The notes: generated by a model from the letters alone, not told the origin. A DNA stretch of 64,000 bases from Rhodanobacter denitrificans (GCF_000230695.2 NC_020541.1:1116001-1180000); one strand, 5' to 3'. Shown: positions 29,803 to 38,859, counted from the first letter of the stretch. Numbers and translations are program-made.

Positions 29803-30675
29803 TTACTTGGCGGCAGGCGCGCCGTCGTTGCGCGGGCCGCGGCCGCCGTCACGGCCGCCATCGCGGCGCGGGGCGCTCTTGCGCGGGGCGGCGTCGCGGC
29901 GCGGAGCCGGCTTGCGATCGACCTTGGCGACCGGGTTGCCTTCCTCGTCCAGCTCGACGAAGTCGTTGGCGTCGCCCTGGGCGGCGGCCGGCGCGGCGGC
30001 CTTGCCTTCGAGGATCGAGTCGGCGGCGGCGCGGGCGTACAGCTGGATCGCGCGGATCGCGTCGTCATTGCCCGGGATGGCGTAGTCGACCAGCTCCGGG
30101 TTGTAGTTGGTGTCGACCACCGCGATCACCGGGATGCCGAGCTTCTTGGCTTCCTGCACGGCAATGTCTTCGTGGCCGATGTCGATCACGAACAGCGCGT
30201 CGGGCAGGCGGTTCATGTCCTTGATGCCGCCCAGCGAGGCCTGCAGCTTGTCGCGCTCGCGGCGACGGGCCAGCACTTCGTGCTTGACCAGCTTCTCGAA
30301 GCTGCCGTCGGTCTCGGCCGCTTCCAGCTCCTTCAGGCGCGAAACGGACTGCTTCACGGTGCGGAAGTTGGTCAGCATGCCGCCGAGCCAGCGCGAGGTG
30401 ACGAACGGCATGCCGGCGCGGGCGGCCTCTTCGGCCAGCGGCTCGCGCGCCGAGCGCTTGGTGCCGACGAACAGGACGGTGCCGCGCTTTTGCGCCAGAC
30501 CCGACAGGAAGTTCATCGCGTCGGTGAACAGCGGCAGGGTCTTTTCGAGGTTGATGATGTGGATCTTGCCGCGGGCACCGAAGATGTACGGGGCCATCTT
30601 CGGGTTCCAGTAACGGGTCTGGTGACCGAAATGGACGCCGGCTTCGAGCATCTGGCGCATGGTGACTTGGGCCAT
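29803..30675 (-). CDS. rpsB: 30S ribosomal protein S2
   Basis: 290 aa, about 50 longer than E. coli S2. The core is canonical ([57 protein letters not shown]). After about residue 225 there is an alanine-rich, then acidic ([10 protein letters not shown]), then Arg/Pro/Gly-rich basic tail ([20 protein letters not shown]). A 5' leader of roughly 230 nt is predicted from the promoter at 30943-30914, in line with S2 autoregulation known for gammaproteobacterial rpsB-tsf. Confidence 0.97.
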   Translation of the reverse strand: MAQVTMRQMLEAGVHFGHQTRYWNPKMAPYIFGARGKIHIINLEKTLPLFTDAMNFLSGLAQKRGTVLFVGTKRSAREPLAEEAARAGMPFVTSRWLGGMLTNFRTVKQSVSRLKELEAAETDGSFEKLVKHEVLARRRERDKLQASLGGIKDMNRLPDALFVIDIGHEDIAVQEAKKLGIPVIAVVDTNYNPELVDYAIPGNDDAIRAIQLYARAAADSILEGKAAAPAAAQGDANDFVELDEEGNPVAKVDRKPAPRRDAAPRKSAPRRDGGRDGGRGPRNDGAPAAK

Positions 30676-30821
30676 GGGTGTAACTCCGATTGTTGAGCCT
30701 GGTGACAGGCTCGGGGGTTGGGACCTCCACGCATCCCCGGCTTCGACCGCGACTGGCCCGGTTTCACTGATGGGCGAGGCGCGGCACCCCGAAGGCGGTG
30801 CCGATGCGTGTGTGGCGTTGG

Positions 30822-30850
30822 TTGGGTGTTGTACCGCTGGGGGTTACAAT
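30822..30850 (+). promoter_or_regulatory. Candidate map promoter
   Basis: TTGGGT (30822-30827) and TACAAT (30845-30850) are separated by 17 bp. Transcription would begin near 30857, giving a 130-nt leader to map. Confidence 0.5.
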
Positions 30851-30913
30851 CCCGGTTCGCTTTGCGCTGGCCGGGCCGTCAAGACGGGCCGGTCAGGTCT
30901 GCAAAACTCCGAA

Positions 30914-30943
30914 ATTGTAGCCGGTCCGCCGGCAGCGCGGCAA
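30914..30943 (-). promoter_or_regulatory. Candidate rpsB promoter
   Basis: On the minus strand TTGCCG (30943-30938) and TACAAT (30919-30914) are separated by 18 bp. Predicted start near 30907, about 230 nt before the rpsB ATG. Confidence 0.55.
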
Positions 30944-30988
30944 GTTGCTGGATTTCCTGGGCTTCTGTCGCCATATGAAGTGGAATCC

Positions 30989-31753
30989 ATGGCCATTACC
31001 CTGAAATCCCCCGCCGACCTCGAAGGCATGCGCGTCGCCGGCAAGCTGGCGGCCGAAGTGCTGGCGATGCTCAAGGAGTACGTCAAGCCCGGCGTCACCA
31101 CCGAGGAACTGGACCGGCGCGCCTACGAGCACATCGTCAAGGTGCAGAAGGCGATCCCCGCCAACGTCGGCTACCACGGCTTCCCCAAGACCCTGTGCAC
31201 CTCGGTCAACCACGTGATCTGCCATGGCATCCCGAACGAGGGCAAGGTGCTCAAGGACGGCGACATCGTCAACCTCGACGTCACCGTGATCAAGGACGGC
31301 TGGCACGGCGACACCAGCCGCATGTACATCGCCGGCGCCCCTTCGGTGCTGGCCAAACGGCTGGTCGACACCACCTTCGAGGCGATGATGCGCGGTATCC
31401 AGGCGGTGCGCCCGGGCGCCACGCTGGGCGACATCGGCCACGCGATCCAGCAGCATGCCGAGGCGGCCGGCTTTTCGGTGGTGCGTGAGTATTGCGGCCA
31501 CGGCATCGGCAAGGTCTACCACGACGAGCCGCAGGTGCTGCACTACGGCAAGCCCGGTATCGGCGTCGAGCTGAAGAAGGGCATGACCTTCACCATCGAG
31601 CCGATGATCAACGCCGGCAAGCCGCATACCCGCCAGCTGCCGGACGGCTGGACGGTGGTGACCAAGGACCACTCGCTGTCGGCGCAGTGGGAACACACCA
31701 TCGCCGTCACCGACGACGGCTTCGAGATCCTCACGCCCTGGCCGGATGCCTGA
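30989..31753 (+). CDS. map: Methionine aminopeptidase, type I
   Basis: Removes the initiator methionine from nascent proteins. 254 aa. Metal ligands are recognisable in NLDVTVIKDGWHGDTSRMY (two aspartates), EYCGHGIGKVYHDEPQ (histidine), FTIEPMI and WEHTIAVT (glutamates). ATG at 30989 gives the canonical N-terminus (ITLKSPADLEGMRVAG). Divergent from rpsB, followed by glnD, as in E. coli. Confidence 0.98.
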   Translation: MAITLKSPADLEGMRVAGKLAAEVLAMLKEYVKPGVTTEELDRRAYEHIVKVQKAIPANVGYHGFPKTLCTSVNHVICHGIPNEGKVLKDGDIVNLDVTVIKDGWHGDTSRMYIAGAPSVLAKRLVDTTFEAMMRGIQAVRPGATLGDIGHAIQQHAEAAGFSVVREYCGHGIGKVYHDEPQVLHYGKPGIGVELKKGMTFTIEPMINAGKPHTRQLPDGWTVVTKDHSLSAQWEHTIAVTDDGFEILTPWPDA

Positions 31754-31762
31754 TGGAGGGAT

Positions 31763-31839
31763 ATGGGGAATAGGGAATGGGAAGACCCGGATGTCGCCGC
31801 GGCGTGGCAGACTGGCTTTTCCCATTCCCTATTTCCCAT
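31763..31839. repeat. Inverted repeat between map and glnD
   Basis: Arms of 21 bp (31763-31783 and 31819-31839) are complementary with one mismatch. They read GGGAATAGGGAATGGGAA and its complement. The low-complexity purine-rich sequence resembles short dispersed repeats of Xanthomonadales. The right arm ends 17 bp before the glnD ATG and could fold in the mRNA. Confidence 0.7.
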
Positions 31840-31856
31840 TTCCTGTTCCTTTCGCA

Positions 31857-34490
31857 ATGAGCGTCGTGCTGCCGCCACTCCCCCGTCTGCCGACAGCCGT
31901 GCCGCGCTCGGGCGTGTCGGCGGAGGCGCGGCAGGCGTTGCGGCAGCTGCTGGGCGACGTCGACCGCATGCTGGCCACCGCGTTTCGCGATGGCGCCGAC
32001 GCCAGCGTGCTGGCGCGACGCCGCGGCGAGTCGGTGGCGCGCATCGTGGCGCACGTGTGGACCGCCTGCCTTGGCGATGTGACCGGGGCGGCGCTGTTCG
32101 CGGTCGGCGGCTTCGGCCGTGGCTTGCTGTTTCCGTATTCGGACGTGGACCTGCTGGCGCTGGTGCAGTCGCCGGAACCGGCGCGCCTGCGCGCGCTGGA
32201 ACAGTTTTTCGCCACGCTGTGGGACGTCGGCCTGAAGGTTGGCCACGCGGTGCGCGATCCTGTGCAGTGCCGCGCGCTGGCCGCGCAGGACGCCAGCGTG
32301 TTCACCAGCCTGCTGGATGCGCGCCGGCTGGCCGGCGATGCGGCGTTCGACGCGCAACTCAAGACCATCGTGGAGGACCCGGCGCTGTGGCCGCCGCAGG
32401 AATACCTGGCCGCCCGGCTGGCCGAACGCAATGCGCGGCACGCACGCTACGACGATACCGCCTACAACCTGGAGCCGAACCTCAAGGACGGCCCGGGCGG
32501 CCTGCGCACGCTCGACTCCCTGCGCTGGATGGGGCAGCGGCTGGCGCATGCGGACGACCTGGCCGACATGGTGGCCGAAGGCCTGCTCGACCCGGCCGAA
32601 CAGGCCTTGCTGGAACAGTCCGAAGCGGTCTTGCGCCGCTACCGCTATGCGCTGCACCTGGAGGCCGGGCGCCCCGAGGAACGATTGCTGTTCGACTACC
32701 AGCGCGCGCTGGCCGCGCGGCTGGGCTTCGAGGACGAGCACGCGAAGAATCTCGGCGTCGAGCAGTTCATGCAAGGTTATTACCGCGCCGCCAGCCAGGT
32801 CGAGCGGCTCGGCATGCAGGTGGCCGAGCGCTTCGAGGAGATGCTGGAGCCGCCGGGCGAAGCGGTTCCGGTGGGCAGGGATTTCGTGCGCTACGGCAAG
32901 CGCCTGGCGGCGGTCGACCCGCATTTGTTCATGCGCCGGCCGGCCGCCCTGGTGGAAATCTTCATCGCGCGGATGGACCAGTCCGGCGTGGCCGGCTTCA
33001 GCGCTGACACCATGCGCCGCATCCACCAGGCCACCGCCGCGCATGGCGATGCGCTGGCCGACGACGGCGAGGTGCTGGCCGCCTTCCTGCGGCTGCTGCG
33101 CCGTGGCGCGCCGGCGGTGGAGGCGCTGTGGCGGATGAACCGGCACGGCCTGCTGGCGGCGATCCTGCCCGCGTTCGGCAAGGTGTTCGGGCGCATGCAG
33201 TACGACCTGTTCCACGTCTACACGGTCGACGAACACACCCTGCGCGTGCTGCGCAACCTTGCACGCTTTGCCGACCCGGCGGCACAGCGCGAATTCCCGC
33301 TGGGCTGCGAGATCTGGGCCGGCCTGCCGGTACCGGAAGTGCTGCTGCTGGCGGGGCTGTTCCATGACATCGCCAAGGGCCGCGGCGGCGACCATTCGGT
33401 GCTGGGTGAGCAGGATGCACGCGTCTTCTGCAGCCGGCTGGGCCTGCCGCCCGGCGACGTCGAACAGGTCGCCTGGCTGGTGCGCTGGCACCTGCTGATG
33501 AGCACCACCGCGCAGCGCCAGGACATCACCGATCCCGACGTGGTGCACCGGTTTGCGCAAGTCGTCGGCAATCGCGAGCGGCTCGGCCAGTTGTACCTGC
33601 TGACCATCGCCGACATCATCGGCACCAGTCCGCGGCTGTGGAACGGCTGGAAGGACCGGCTGCTGGCCGACCTTTACACCAGTACCCGCTACGCCTTGCG
33701 CAGCGACGTGGAGCTGCCGCGCGACATCGGGGCGCGCGTGCGCGAATGTTCCGAGTATGCACTCGCGCTGCTGCTGGACGAGGGGCACGCTGAAGCCGAT
33801 GTGGTGCGGGTCTGGGCCGACTTCCCGCAGCTCAGCTTCCTGCGCCATCGGCCCGAGCAGATCGCCTGGCAGACCGCGGCGATCCTGCGCGCGCACGGTG
33901 CGCTGCCGCTGGTGGCGGTGCACCCGCTGTCGGTGCGCGGCAGCACCGAGCTGTTTGTCTACACGCCCGATCGCGACGGCCTGTTCGCCACCGTCACCGC
34001 GGTGCTGGACCGCTTGCGCTTCTCGGTGATGGAGTCGCGCATCCTCAGCTCGCCGACCGGGATGGCGCTGGACACCTTCCTGCTGCTCGATGCGGACAGC
34101 CAGCAGCCGGTCAGCGCGGCGCGCGCGGAGGAACTGCAGCAGCGGCTGCAGCGCGCACTGGTGCAATCGGCCGGCGTGCAGCCGAGCAAGCGCGGCCTGT
34201 CGCGCCACCAGAAACATTTCCAGATGACGCCGCAGATCAGCTTCCACGCCGCCGGCGACCGCACCCAGCTGGCCCTGGTCGGCACCGACCGCCCCGGCCT
34301 GCTGGCCGCGGTGGCGCAGGTGATGCTGGCCACCGGGGTGCGCGTGCACGACGCGCGCATCGCCACTTTCGGCGAACGCGTGGAGGATTTCTTCCAGCTC
34401 ACCGACCGGCACAACGCGCCGCTCGATGCGGCCCAGCAGGATCGCCTGCTGCATGCGCTGCTGGAGCGCATCGGGCCGGCACGGGATTGA
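31857..34490 (+). CDS. glnD: Bifunctional uridylyltransferase/uridylyl-removing enzyme GlnD
   Basis: Nitrogen sensor that uridylylates and deuridylylates PII proteins according to glutamine. 877 aa (E. coli 890). The nucleotidyltransferase motif GGFGRGLLFPYSDVDLL is at about residues 84-100; the HD hydrolase motif LFHDIAKGRGGDHS is near residue 500; two ACT domains end the protein (ELFVYTPDRDGLFATV and LALVGTDRPGLLAAV). The ATG at 31857 is the first giving a sensible N-terminus. Confidence 0.97.
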   Translation: MSVVLPPLPRLPTAVPRSGVSAEARQALRQLLGDVDRMLATAFRDGADASVLARRRGESVARIVAHVWTACLGDVTGAALFAVGGFGRGLLFPYSDVDLLALVQSPEPARLRALEQFFATLWDVGLKVGHAVRDPVQCRALAAQDASVFTSLLDARRLAGDAAFDAQLKTIVEDPALWPPQEYLAARLAERNARHARYDDTAYNLEPNLKDGPGGLRTLDSLRWMGQRLAHADDLADMVAEGLLDPAEQALLEQSEAVLRRYRYALHLEAGRPEERLLFDYQRALAARLGFEDEHAKNLGVEQFMQGYYRAASQVERLGMQVAERFEEMLEPPGEAVPVGRDFVRYGKRLAAVDPHLFMRRPAALVEIFIARMDQSGVAGFSADTMRRIHQATAAHGDALADDGEVLAAFLRLLRRGAPAVEALWRMNRHGLLAAILPAFGKVFGRMQYDLFHVYTVDEHTLRVLRNLARFADPAAQREFPLGCEIWAGLPVPEVLLLAGLFHDIAKGRGGDHSVLGEQDARVFCSRLGLPPGDVEQVAWLVRWHLLMSTTAQRQDITDPDVVHRFAQVVGNRERLGQLYLLTIADIIGTSPRLWNGWKDRLLADLYTSTRYALRSDVELPRDIGARVRECSEYALALLLDEGHAEADVVRVWADFPQLSFLRHRPEQIAWQTAAILRAHGALPLVAVHPLSVRGSTELFVYTPDRDGLFATVTAVLDRLRFSVMESRILSSPTGMALDTFLLLDADSQQPVSAARAEELQQRLQRALVQSAGVQPSKRGLSRHQKHFQMTPQISFHAAGDRTQLALVGTDRPGLLAAVAQVMLATGVRVHDARIATFGERVEDFFQLTDRHNAPLDAAQQDRLLHALLERIGPARD

Positions 34491-34551
34491 CCGGCGATCC
34501 CCGCGCTATCATCGCGACCGCTGCGCGTCGCAGCGGCCACGTGTCTTTGCC

Positions 34552-35001
34552 ATGACCTATCTGCTGATCAAGTCGCTGCATCTGCTGTTCGTCATTGCCT
34601 GGATGGCCACGGTGTTCTACCTGCCGCGGATCCTGGTGAACCTGGCCGAGGCGGCGAACGAGCCGGTGGTGCTGGCGCGGCTGCAACTGATGGGGCGGCG
34701 GCTGTACAAGTTCGGCCACAACATGTTCGGCATCGCGTTCCTGTTCGGGCTGACCCTGTGGCAGGGCTGGCGGGTGTTTCCGCAGACGTTGCCGAACGTC
34801 ACCGCCGGCACGCACTGGATCGACGCCAAGCTGACCCTGGTCGCCGTGCTGCTGGCCTACTTCGTCTGGGCCGGGCGCATGCTCAAACGTAGCGAGAAGG
34901 GCGACGCGCTGCCGTCCTCGCGCGCGCTGCGCTGGCTCAACGAACCGCCGGTGCTGCTGCTGCTGGCCGTGATCTGGCTGGTGCTCGCCAAGCCTTTCTG
35001 A
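34552..35001 (+). CDS. HemJ/CopD-like membrane protein
   Basis: 149 aa with four predicted membrane segments. The N-terminus (LLIKSLHLLFVIAWMATVFYLPRILV) resembles the UPF0093/HemJ family, which includes the protoporphyrinogen IX oxidase HemJ; the helix-1 histidine of that family is present (H11 in KSLHLLF). Xanthomonadales members are often labelled CopD family. A heme-synthesis role is plausible but not shown. It lies 61 bp after glnD; a repeat pair follows. Confidence 0.7.
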   Translation: MTYLLIKSLHLLFVIAWMATVFYLPRILVNLAEAANEPVVLARLQLMGRRLYKFGHNMFGIAFLFGLTLWQGWRVFPQTLPNVTAGTHWIDAKLTLVAVLLAYFVWAGRMLKRSEKGDALPSSRALRWLNEPPVLLLLAVIWLVLAKPF

Positions 35002-35013
35002 GGCCGCGTTGTC

Positions 35014-35090
35014 GTAGGAGCCCGCTTGCGGGCGGTGTTCTTGCGAATTCCGAATCCCGCGAAAAGTATCGCCCGCAAGGGGGCTCCTGC
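35014..35090. repeat. REP-like inverted pair (GTAGGAGCCCGC family)
   Basis: Arms at 35016-35034 and 35070-35088 are complementary with one mismatch in 19 bp. The spacer includes TTGCGAATTCCG, identical to the spacer segment of the element at 11395-11505. It lies between convergent genes. Confidence 0.8.
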
Positions 35091-35103
35091 GCGCGCATGT
35101 GCA

Positions 35104-36114
35104 TCAGTCGAGGCGGTGGTATTCGCGGTACCACGCGACGAAGCGTGTCACGCCATCCTCGATCGAGGTATTCGGCGCGTAGCCCACGTCGCGGCGCAGC
35201 GCCGTCACGTCGGCCCAGGTGTCGGGCACGTCGCCTGGCTGCATCGGCAGCAGGCGTTTTTCCACGCGGCGGCCGAAGTTCTGCTCCAGCAGTTCGATGA
35301 AGCGCAGCAGCTGCACCGGCTGGTCGTTGCCGAGGTTGTAGACGCGGTACGGCGCGTTCGAGCTGCCGGGGTTCGGCCGCTCCGCGTCGTAGGCCGGGTC
35401 CGGTTCGGCCGGATGGTCGAGCGTGCGGATCACGCCCTCGACGATGTCGTCGATATAGGTGAAGTCGCGGCTGTGGTGGCCGAAGTTGAACACGTCGATC
35501 GGTTCGCCGCGGCTGATGCGGTCGGCGAACAGCATCGGCGACATGTCCGGCCGGCCCCACGGCCCGTACACGGTGAAGAAGCGCAGGCCGGTGGTGGGCA
35601 GGCCATACAGATGGCTGTAGGTATGCGCCATCAGCTCGTTCGCCTTCTTGCTGGCGGCGTACAGGCTGACCGGATGGTCGACCGCGTCCTCCACCGCGAA
35701 CGGCAGCTTGCGGTTGGCGCCGTAGACCGAGCTGGACGAGGCGTACACCAGATGCTCCACGCTGCCGTGGCGGCAGGCCTCGAGCATGTTGACGAAGCCG
35801 ACCAGGTTGCTCGCCACGTAGGCCTGCGGGTTCTGCAGCGAATAGCGCACGCCGGCCTGCGCGGCGAGGTTCACCACCCGCTGCGGTGCGCATGCGGCAA
35901 ACGCGTGATTCAGCGCCTCCGCGTCGGCCAGGTCGGCACGCTGGTGCGTGTAGTTCGGATGGTCGATGAAGCGCGCCAGCCGTGCTTCCTTCAGCGCCGG
36001 GTCGTAGTAGGTGTTGTGGTTGTCGACGCCGTACACCACGTCGCCGCGCGCCAGCAGGCGCTGCGCCAGCGCGGCGCCGATGAAGCCGGCGGTGCCGGTG
36101 ACCAGGATGCGCAT
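35104..36114 (-). CDS. NAD-dependent epimerase/dehydratase (UDP-glucuronate 4-epimerase-like)
   Basis: 336-aa extended short-chain dehydrogenase. The NAD motif VTGTAGFIGAALA is at residues 5-17, VNLAAQAGVRYS follows, and the catalytic YAASKK (Tyr-x3-Lys) lies near residue 150 with an upstream serine cluster (YASSSSVYGAN). GVRYSLQNPQAYV and RFFTVYGPWGRPDM are typical of UDP-glucuronate 4-epimerases, which supply UDP-galacturonate for surface polysaccharides. It stands alone, with no glycan cluster around it. Confidence 0.85.
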   Translation of the reverse strand: MRILVTGTAGFIGAALAQRLLARGDVVYGVDNHNTYYDPALKEARLARFIDHPNYTHQRADLADAEALNHAFAACAPQRVVNLAAQAGVRYSLQNPQAYVASNLVGFVNMLEACRHGSVEHLVYASSSSVYGANRKLPFAVEDAVDHPVSLYAASKKANELMAHTYSHLYGLPTTGLRFFTVYGPWGRPDMSPMLFADRISRGEPIDVFNFGHHSRDFTYIDDIVEGVIRTLDHPAEPDPAYDAERPNPGSSNAPYRVYNLGNDQPVQLLRFIELLEQNFGRRVEKRLLPMQPGDVPDTWADVTALRRDVGYAPNTSIEDGVTRFVAWYREYHRLD

Positions 36115-36182
36115 GGAGTGTCCTCGGAAGATCGGGGCATTCTACCGTCGGGCGCGGCCGGCAAGGCTGCGCCAAGTGTGGA

Positions 36183-36211
36183 TTGACAGGCAATCCGGGC
36201 TAAACTAGCGT
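36183..36211 (+). promoter_or_regulatory. Candidate thrS promoter
   Basis: A perfect -35 TTGACA (36183-36188) is followed at 17 bp by TAGCGT (36206-36211); TAAACT at 36201-36206 is a closer but too short-spaced alternative. Start of transcription would be near 36218, 157 nt before thrS. Confidence 0.5.
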
Positions 36212-36269
36212 CTCGGCATCATCCACGAGACCCAAGGTGGCCCGCGCCTGCGCCGGCCGAGTGTGCGAC

Positions 36270-36296
36270 ATGGCAACTACCCGCTTCCACGACTGA
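36270..36296 (+). CDS. Possible thrS leader peptide (MATTRFHD)
   Basis: An eight-codon open frame, ATG to TGA, contains consecutive threonine codons ACT ACC. It lies between the promoter and a terminator-like hairpin before thrS. No good ribosome binding site is seen. Translation is hypothetical; it is listed because of its position and composition. Confidence 0.3.
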   Translation: MATTRFHD

Positions 36297-36331
36297 CCGC
36301 CGCCACGCCTTCGTTTTTTCGTTTACCAAAG

Positions 36332-36354
36332 AAAAGGGCGTCATGCCCTTTTTT
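36332..36354 (+). terminator. Attenuator-like terminator before thrS
   Basis: Stem AAAAGGGC / GCCCTTTT around GTCAT, followed by more T residues (run to 36354). It ends about 20 bases before the thrS ATG, inside the presumed leader. An alternative pairing of 36305-36319 with 36328-36341 would exclude it. Confidence 0.65.
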
Positions 36355-36374
36355 GCTTTTCCAGAGAAGCTTCC

Positions 36375-38276
36375 ATGATTGAAATCACGCTACCCGACGG
36401 CAGCAAGAGGCCGTTCGATCACCCCGTCACCGTGCAGGACGTGGCCGCCTCCATCGGCGCCGGCCTGGCCAAGGCGACTCTGGCCGGCAAGGTCGACGGA
36501 CGGCTGGTCGACGCCAGCTTCGCGATCGGGCACGACGCCAGCGTGCAGATCGTCACCGAGAAGAGTCCCGAGGCACTGGAAATCCTGCGCCACTCCACCG
36601 CGCACCTGATGGGTCAGGCCGTGCAGCGGCTGTTCCCCGGCGCGCAGGTCACCATCGGCCCGGTGATCGACAACGGCTTCTACTACGACTTCGCCTACGA
36701 GCGCCCGTTCACGCCCGAGGACTTGCCGAAGATCGAGGCGGAGATGCACAAGCTCGTCGCCGAGCAACTGCCGGTGACGCGCAGCGTGAAGTCGCGCGAC
36801 GAGGCGGTGGCGTTCTTCCGCGGCCTGGGCGAGAGCTACAAGGCCGAGATCATCCAGGGCATTCCCGCCGCCGAGGATCTGTCGCTGTACTCGCAGGGCG
36901 AGTTCACCGACCTGTGTCGCGGCCCGCACGTGCCGAACACCGGCAAGCTGCATTCGTTCAAGCTGATGAAGGTGGCCGGCGCGTACTGGCGTGGCGACTC
37001 CAGCAACGCAATGCTCAGCCGCATTTACGGCACCGCCTGGCTCAACGACAAGGATCTGAAGGCGTATCTGTACCAGCTGGAGGAGGCCGAGAAACGCGAT
37101 CACCGCAAGCTTGGCAAGCAGCTCGACCTGTTCCACCAGCAGGAAGAAAGCCCCGGCATGGTGTTCTGGCACCCGAACGGCTGGGCGATCTGGCAGCAGG
37201 TCGAGCAGTACATGCGCGGCGTCTACAGGAAGAGCGGCTACCAGGAAGTGCGCTGCCCGATGGTGCTGGACGTGTCGTTGTGGAAGAAGTCTGGCCACTG
37301 GGACAACTACAAGGAGAACATGTTCTTCACCGAGTCGGAGAAGCACACGTTCGCGCTCAAGCCGATGAACTGCCCCGGCCACGTGCAGATCTTCAACGAG
37401 GGCTTGCGCAGCTACCGCGACCTGCCGCTGCGCTACGGCGAGTTCGGCGGCTGCCACCGCAACGAACCGTCCGGCGCGCTGCACGGCATCATGCGCGTGC
37501 GCGCGTTCACCCAGGATGATGGCCACATCTTCTGCACGCCCGGGCAGATCGAATCGGAAGTCACCGAGTTCCACCGCCAGGCCATGCAGGTGTATGCCGA
37601 CTTCGGTTTCAACGATATCGATGTGGCGCTGGCCCTGCGGCCGGACAAGCGCATCGGCGGCGATGATGTGTGGGATCGTGCCGAGGCGGCGCTGCGCGGC
37701 GCGTTGTCCGCCGCCGGGGTGAAGTGGACCGAGCTGCCCGGCGAGGGCGCGTTCTACGGCCCCAAGATCGAGTACCACATGAAGGACTCGATCGGTCGCG
37801 ACTGGCAGGTCGGCACCATGCAGGTCGATTTCATGATGCCCGAGCGCCTGGGCGCCGAATATGTGGACGAACACTCGCAAAAACGGCATCCGGTGATGCT
37901 GCACCGGGCCATTGTCGGCTCGATGGAGCGTTTCATCGGCATCCTGATCGAGCACCACGCCGGCCTGCTGCCGGCCTGGCTGGCCCCGCTGCAGGCGGTG
38001 GTGCTCAACATCACCGACGCGCAGGCCGGTTACGTTCGCGAGGTGACGCAAGCCCTTGTCGACAAAGGTTTCCGGGTACAATCGGATTTGCGCAACGAGA
38101 AAGTCGGCTATAAAATCCGCGAGCATACGCTGCAGAAAGTGCCTTATCTTCTCGTGGTCGGTGATCGCGAGAGGGAAAGGGGTGCCGTTTCCGTGCGTAC
38201 CCGTTCCGGCGAGGACCTGGGCAGCATGCCGCTGGCCGGCTTCGTCGAACGACTGGAGACCGAAATCCGGCGCTGA
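36375..38276 (+). CDS. thrS: Threonine--tRNA ligase
   Basis: Class II synthetase charging tRNA-Thr. 633 aa (E. coli 642). It has an N-terminal TGS domain (residues 1-60), the editing-domain motif [12 protein letters not shown] with its zinc histidines near residue 75, the catalytic zinc cysteine in [10 protein letters not shown], motif 2 around [15 protein letters not shown], motif 3 near [12 protein letters not shown], and an anticodon-binding C-terminus. First gene of the thrS-infC-rpmI-rplT-pheST-ihfA cluster. Confidence 0.98.
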   Translation: MIEITLPDGSKRPFDHPVTVQDVAASIGAGLAKATLAGKVDGRLVDASFAIGHDASVQIVTEKSPEALEILRHSTAHLMGQAVQRLFPGAQVTIGPVIDNGFYYDFAYERPFTPEDLPKIEAEMHKLVAEQLPVTRSVKSRDEAVAFFRGLGESYKAEIIQGIPAAEDLSLYSQGEFTDLCRGPHVPNTGKLHSFKLMKVAGAYWRGDSSNAMLSRIYGTAWLNDKDLKAYLYQLEEAEKRDHRKLGKQLDLFHQQEESPGMVFWHPNGWAIWQQVEQYMRGVYRKSGYQEVRCPMVLDVSLWKKSGHWDNYKENMFFTESEKHTFALKPMNCPGHVQIFNEGLRSYRDLPLRYGEFGGCHRNEPSGALHGIMRVRAFTQDDGHIFCTPGQIESEVTEFHRQAMQVYADFGFNDIDVALALRPDKRIGGDDVWDRAEAALRGALSAAGVKWTELPGEGAFYGPKIEYHMKDSIGRDWQVGTMQVDFMMPERLGAEYVDEHSQKRHPVMLHRAIVGSMERFIGILIEHHAGLLPAWLAPLQAVVLNITDAQAGYVREVTQALVDKGFRVQSDLRNEKVGYKIREHTLQKVPYLLVVGDRERERGAVSVRTRSGEDLGSMPLAGFVERLETEIRR

Positions 38277-38320
38277 GCGCCGGGCGGTCTGTTTCATCAC
38301 TTCTTCTGGAGGATCGTGGT

Positions 38321-38845
38321 ATCGCTACCACCGACAACAAGGGCAATCGTCGCAACCTGGAAATCCGCGTGCCGCGAGTGCGCGTGATTGGCGCCGACTC
38401 GGAACAGCTGGGCATCCTCAGCCGTGACGAGGCGCTGAGCCTGGCGCAGGAAGCAGGCATGGATCTGGTCGAGATCCAGCCGAACGGCGACCCCCCGGTC
38501 TGCCGCATCATGGATTACGGCAAGTTCAAGTTCGAAGCCCAGAAGAAGGCGCAGGCCGCCAAGAAGAAGCAGAAACAGGTCGAGATCAAGGAAGTGAAGT
38601 TCCGTCCGGTGACGGACGTGGGCGACTACCAGATCAAGCTGCGCAACATGCTCCGCTTCCTGGAAGAGGGCGACAAGGTCAAGGTCACCATCCGTTTCCG
38701 CGGCCGCGAGATGTCGCACCAGGACCTGGGCCAAAACCTGGCCAAGAAGATCCAGGAAGACGTCGGCGACAACGGCCAGGTCGAGTCCTTCCCGCGGCTG
38801 GAAGGGCGCCAGATGGTCATGATGATCGGCCCGAAGAAGAAGTAA
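38321..38845 (+). CDS. infC: Translation initiation factor IF-3
   Basis: 174 aa (E. coli 180). The N-domain begins [24 protein letters not shown] and the C-domain carries [20 protein letters not shown]. No ATG, GTG or TTG lies at the conserved start. An in-frame ATC at 38321 sits 8 nt after a strong SD (GGAGG, 38308-38312), so initiation at AUC is inferred. E. coli infC starts with AUU, which allows IF-3 to repress its own mRNA. The first conventional in-frame start (GTG at 38369) would remove 16 conserved residues. Confidence 0.93.
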   Translation: MATTDNKGNRRNLEIRVPRVRVIGADSEQLGILSRDEALSLAQEAGMDLVEIQPNGDPPVCRIMDYGKFKFEAQKKAQAAKKKQKQVEIKEVKFRPVTDVGDYQIKLRNMLRFLEEGDKVKVTIRFRGREMSHQDLGQNLAKKIQEDVGDNGQVESFPRLEGRQMVMMIGPKKK

Positions 38846-38859
38846 GCCGAGCGTCTTTG

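Larger units (their letters stand above)
30676..30988. other. Divergent rpsB/map regulatory region
   Basis: 313 bp without a gene. It holds a minus-strand promoter for rpsB far upstream of its start and a plus-strand promoter for map lying within the predicted rpsB leader, so the two transcripts would overlap tail-free at their 5' ends. Confidence 0.55.

Noticed and set aside
34487..34512. TTGACC and TATCAT as a promoter for the HemJ-like gene
   Set aside because: The spacing is only 14 bp, too short for a sigma-70 promoter; co-transcription with glnD is simpler.
36234..36246. AAGGTGGCCCGCG resembles the T-box antiterminator consensus before thrS
   Set aside because: T-box riboswitches are essentially unknown in gammaproteobacteria, no Stem I or specifier loop is visible, and the match to the consensus is partial.
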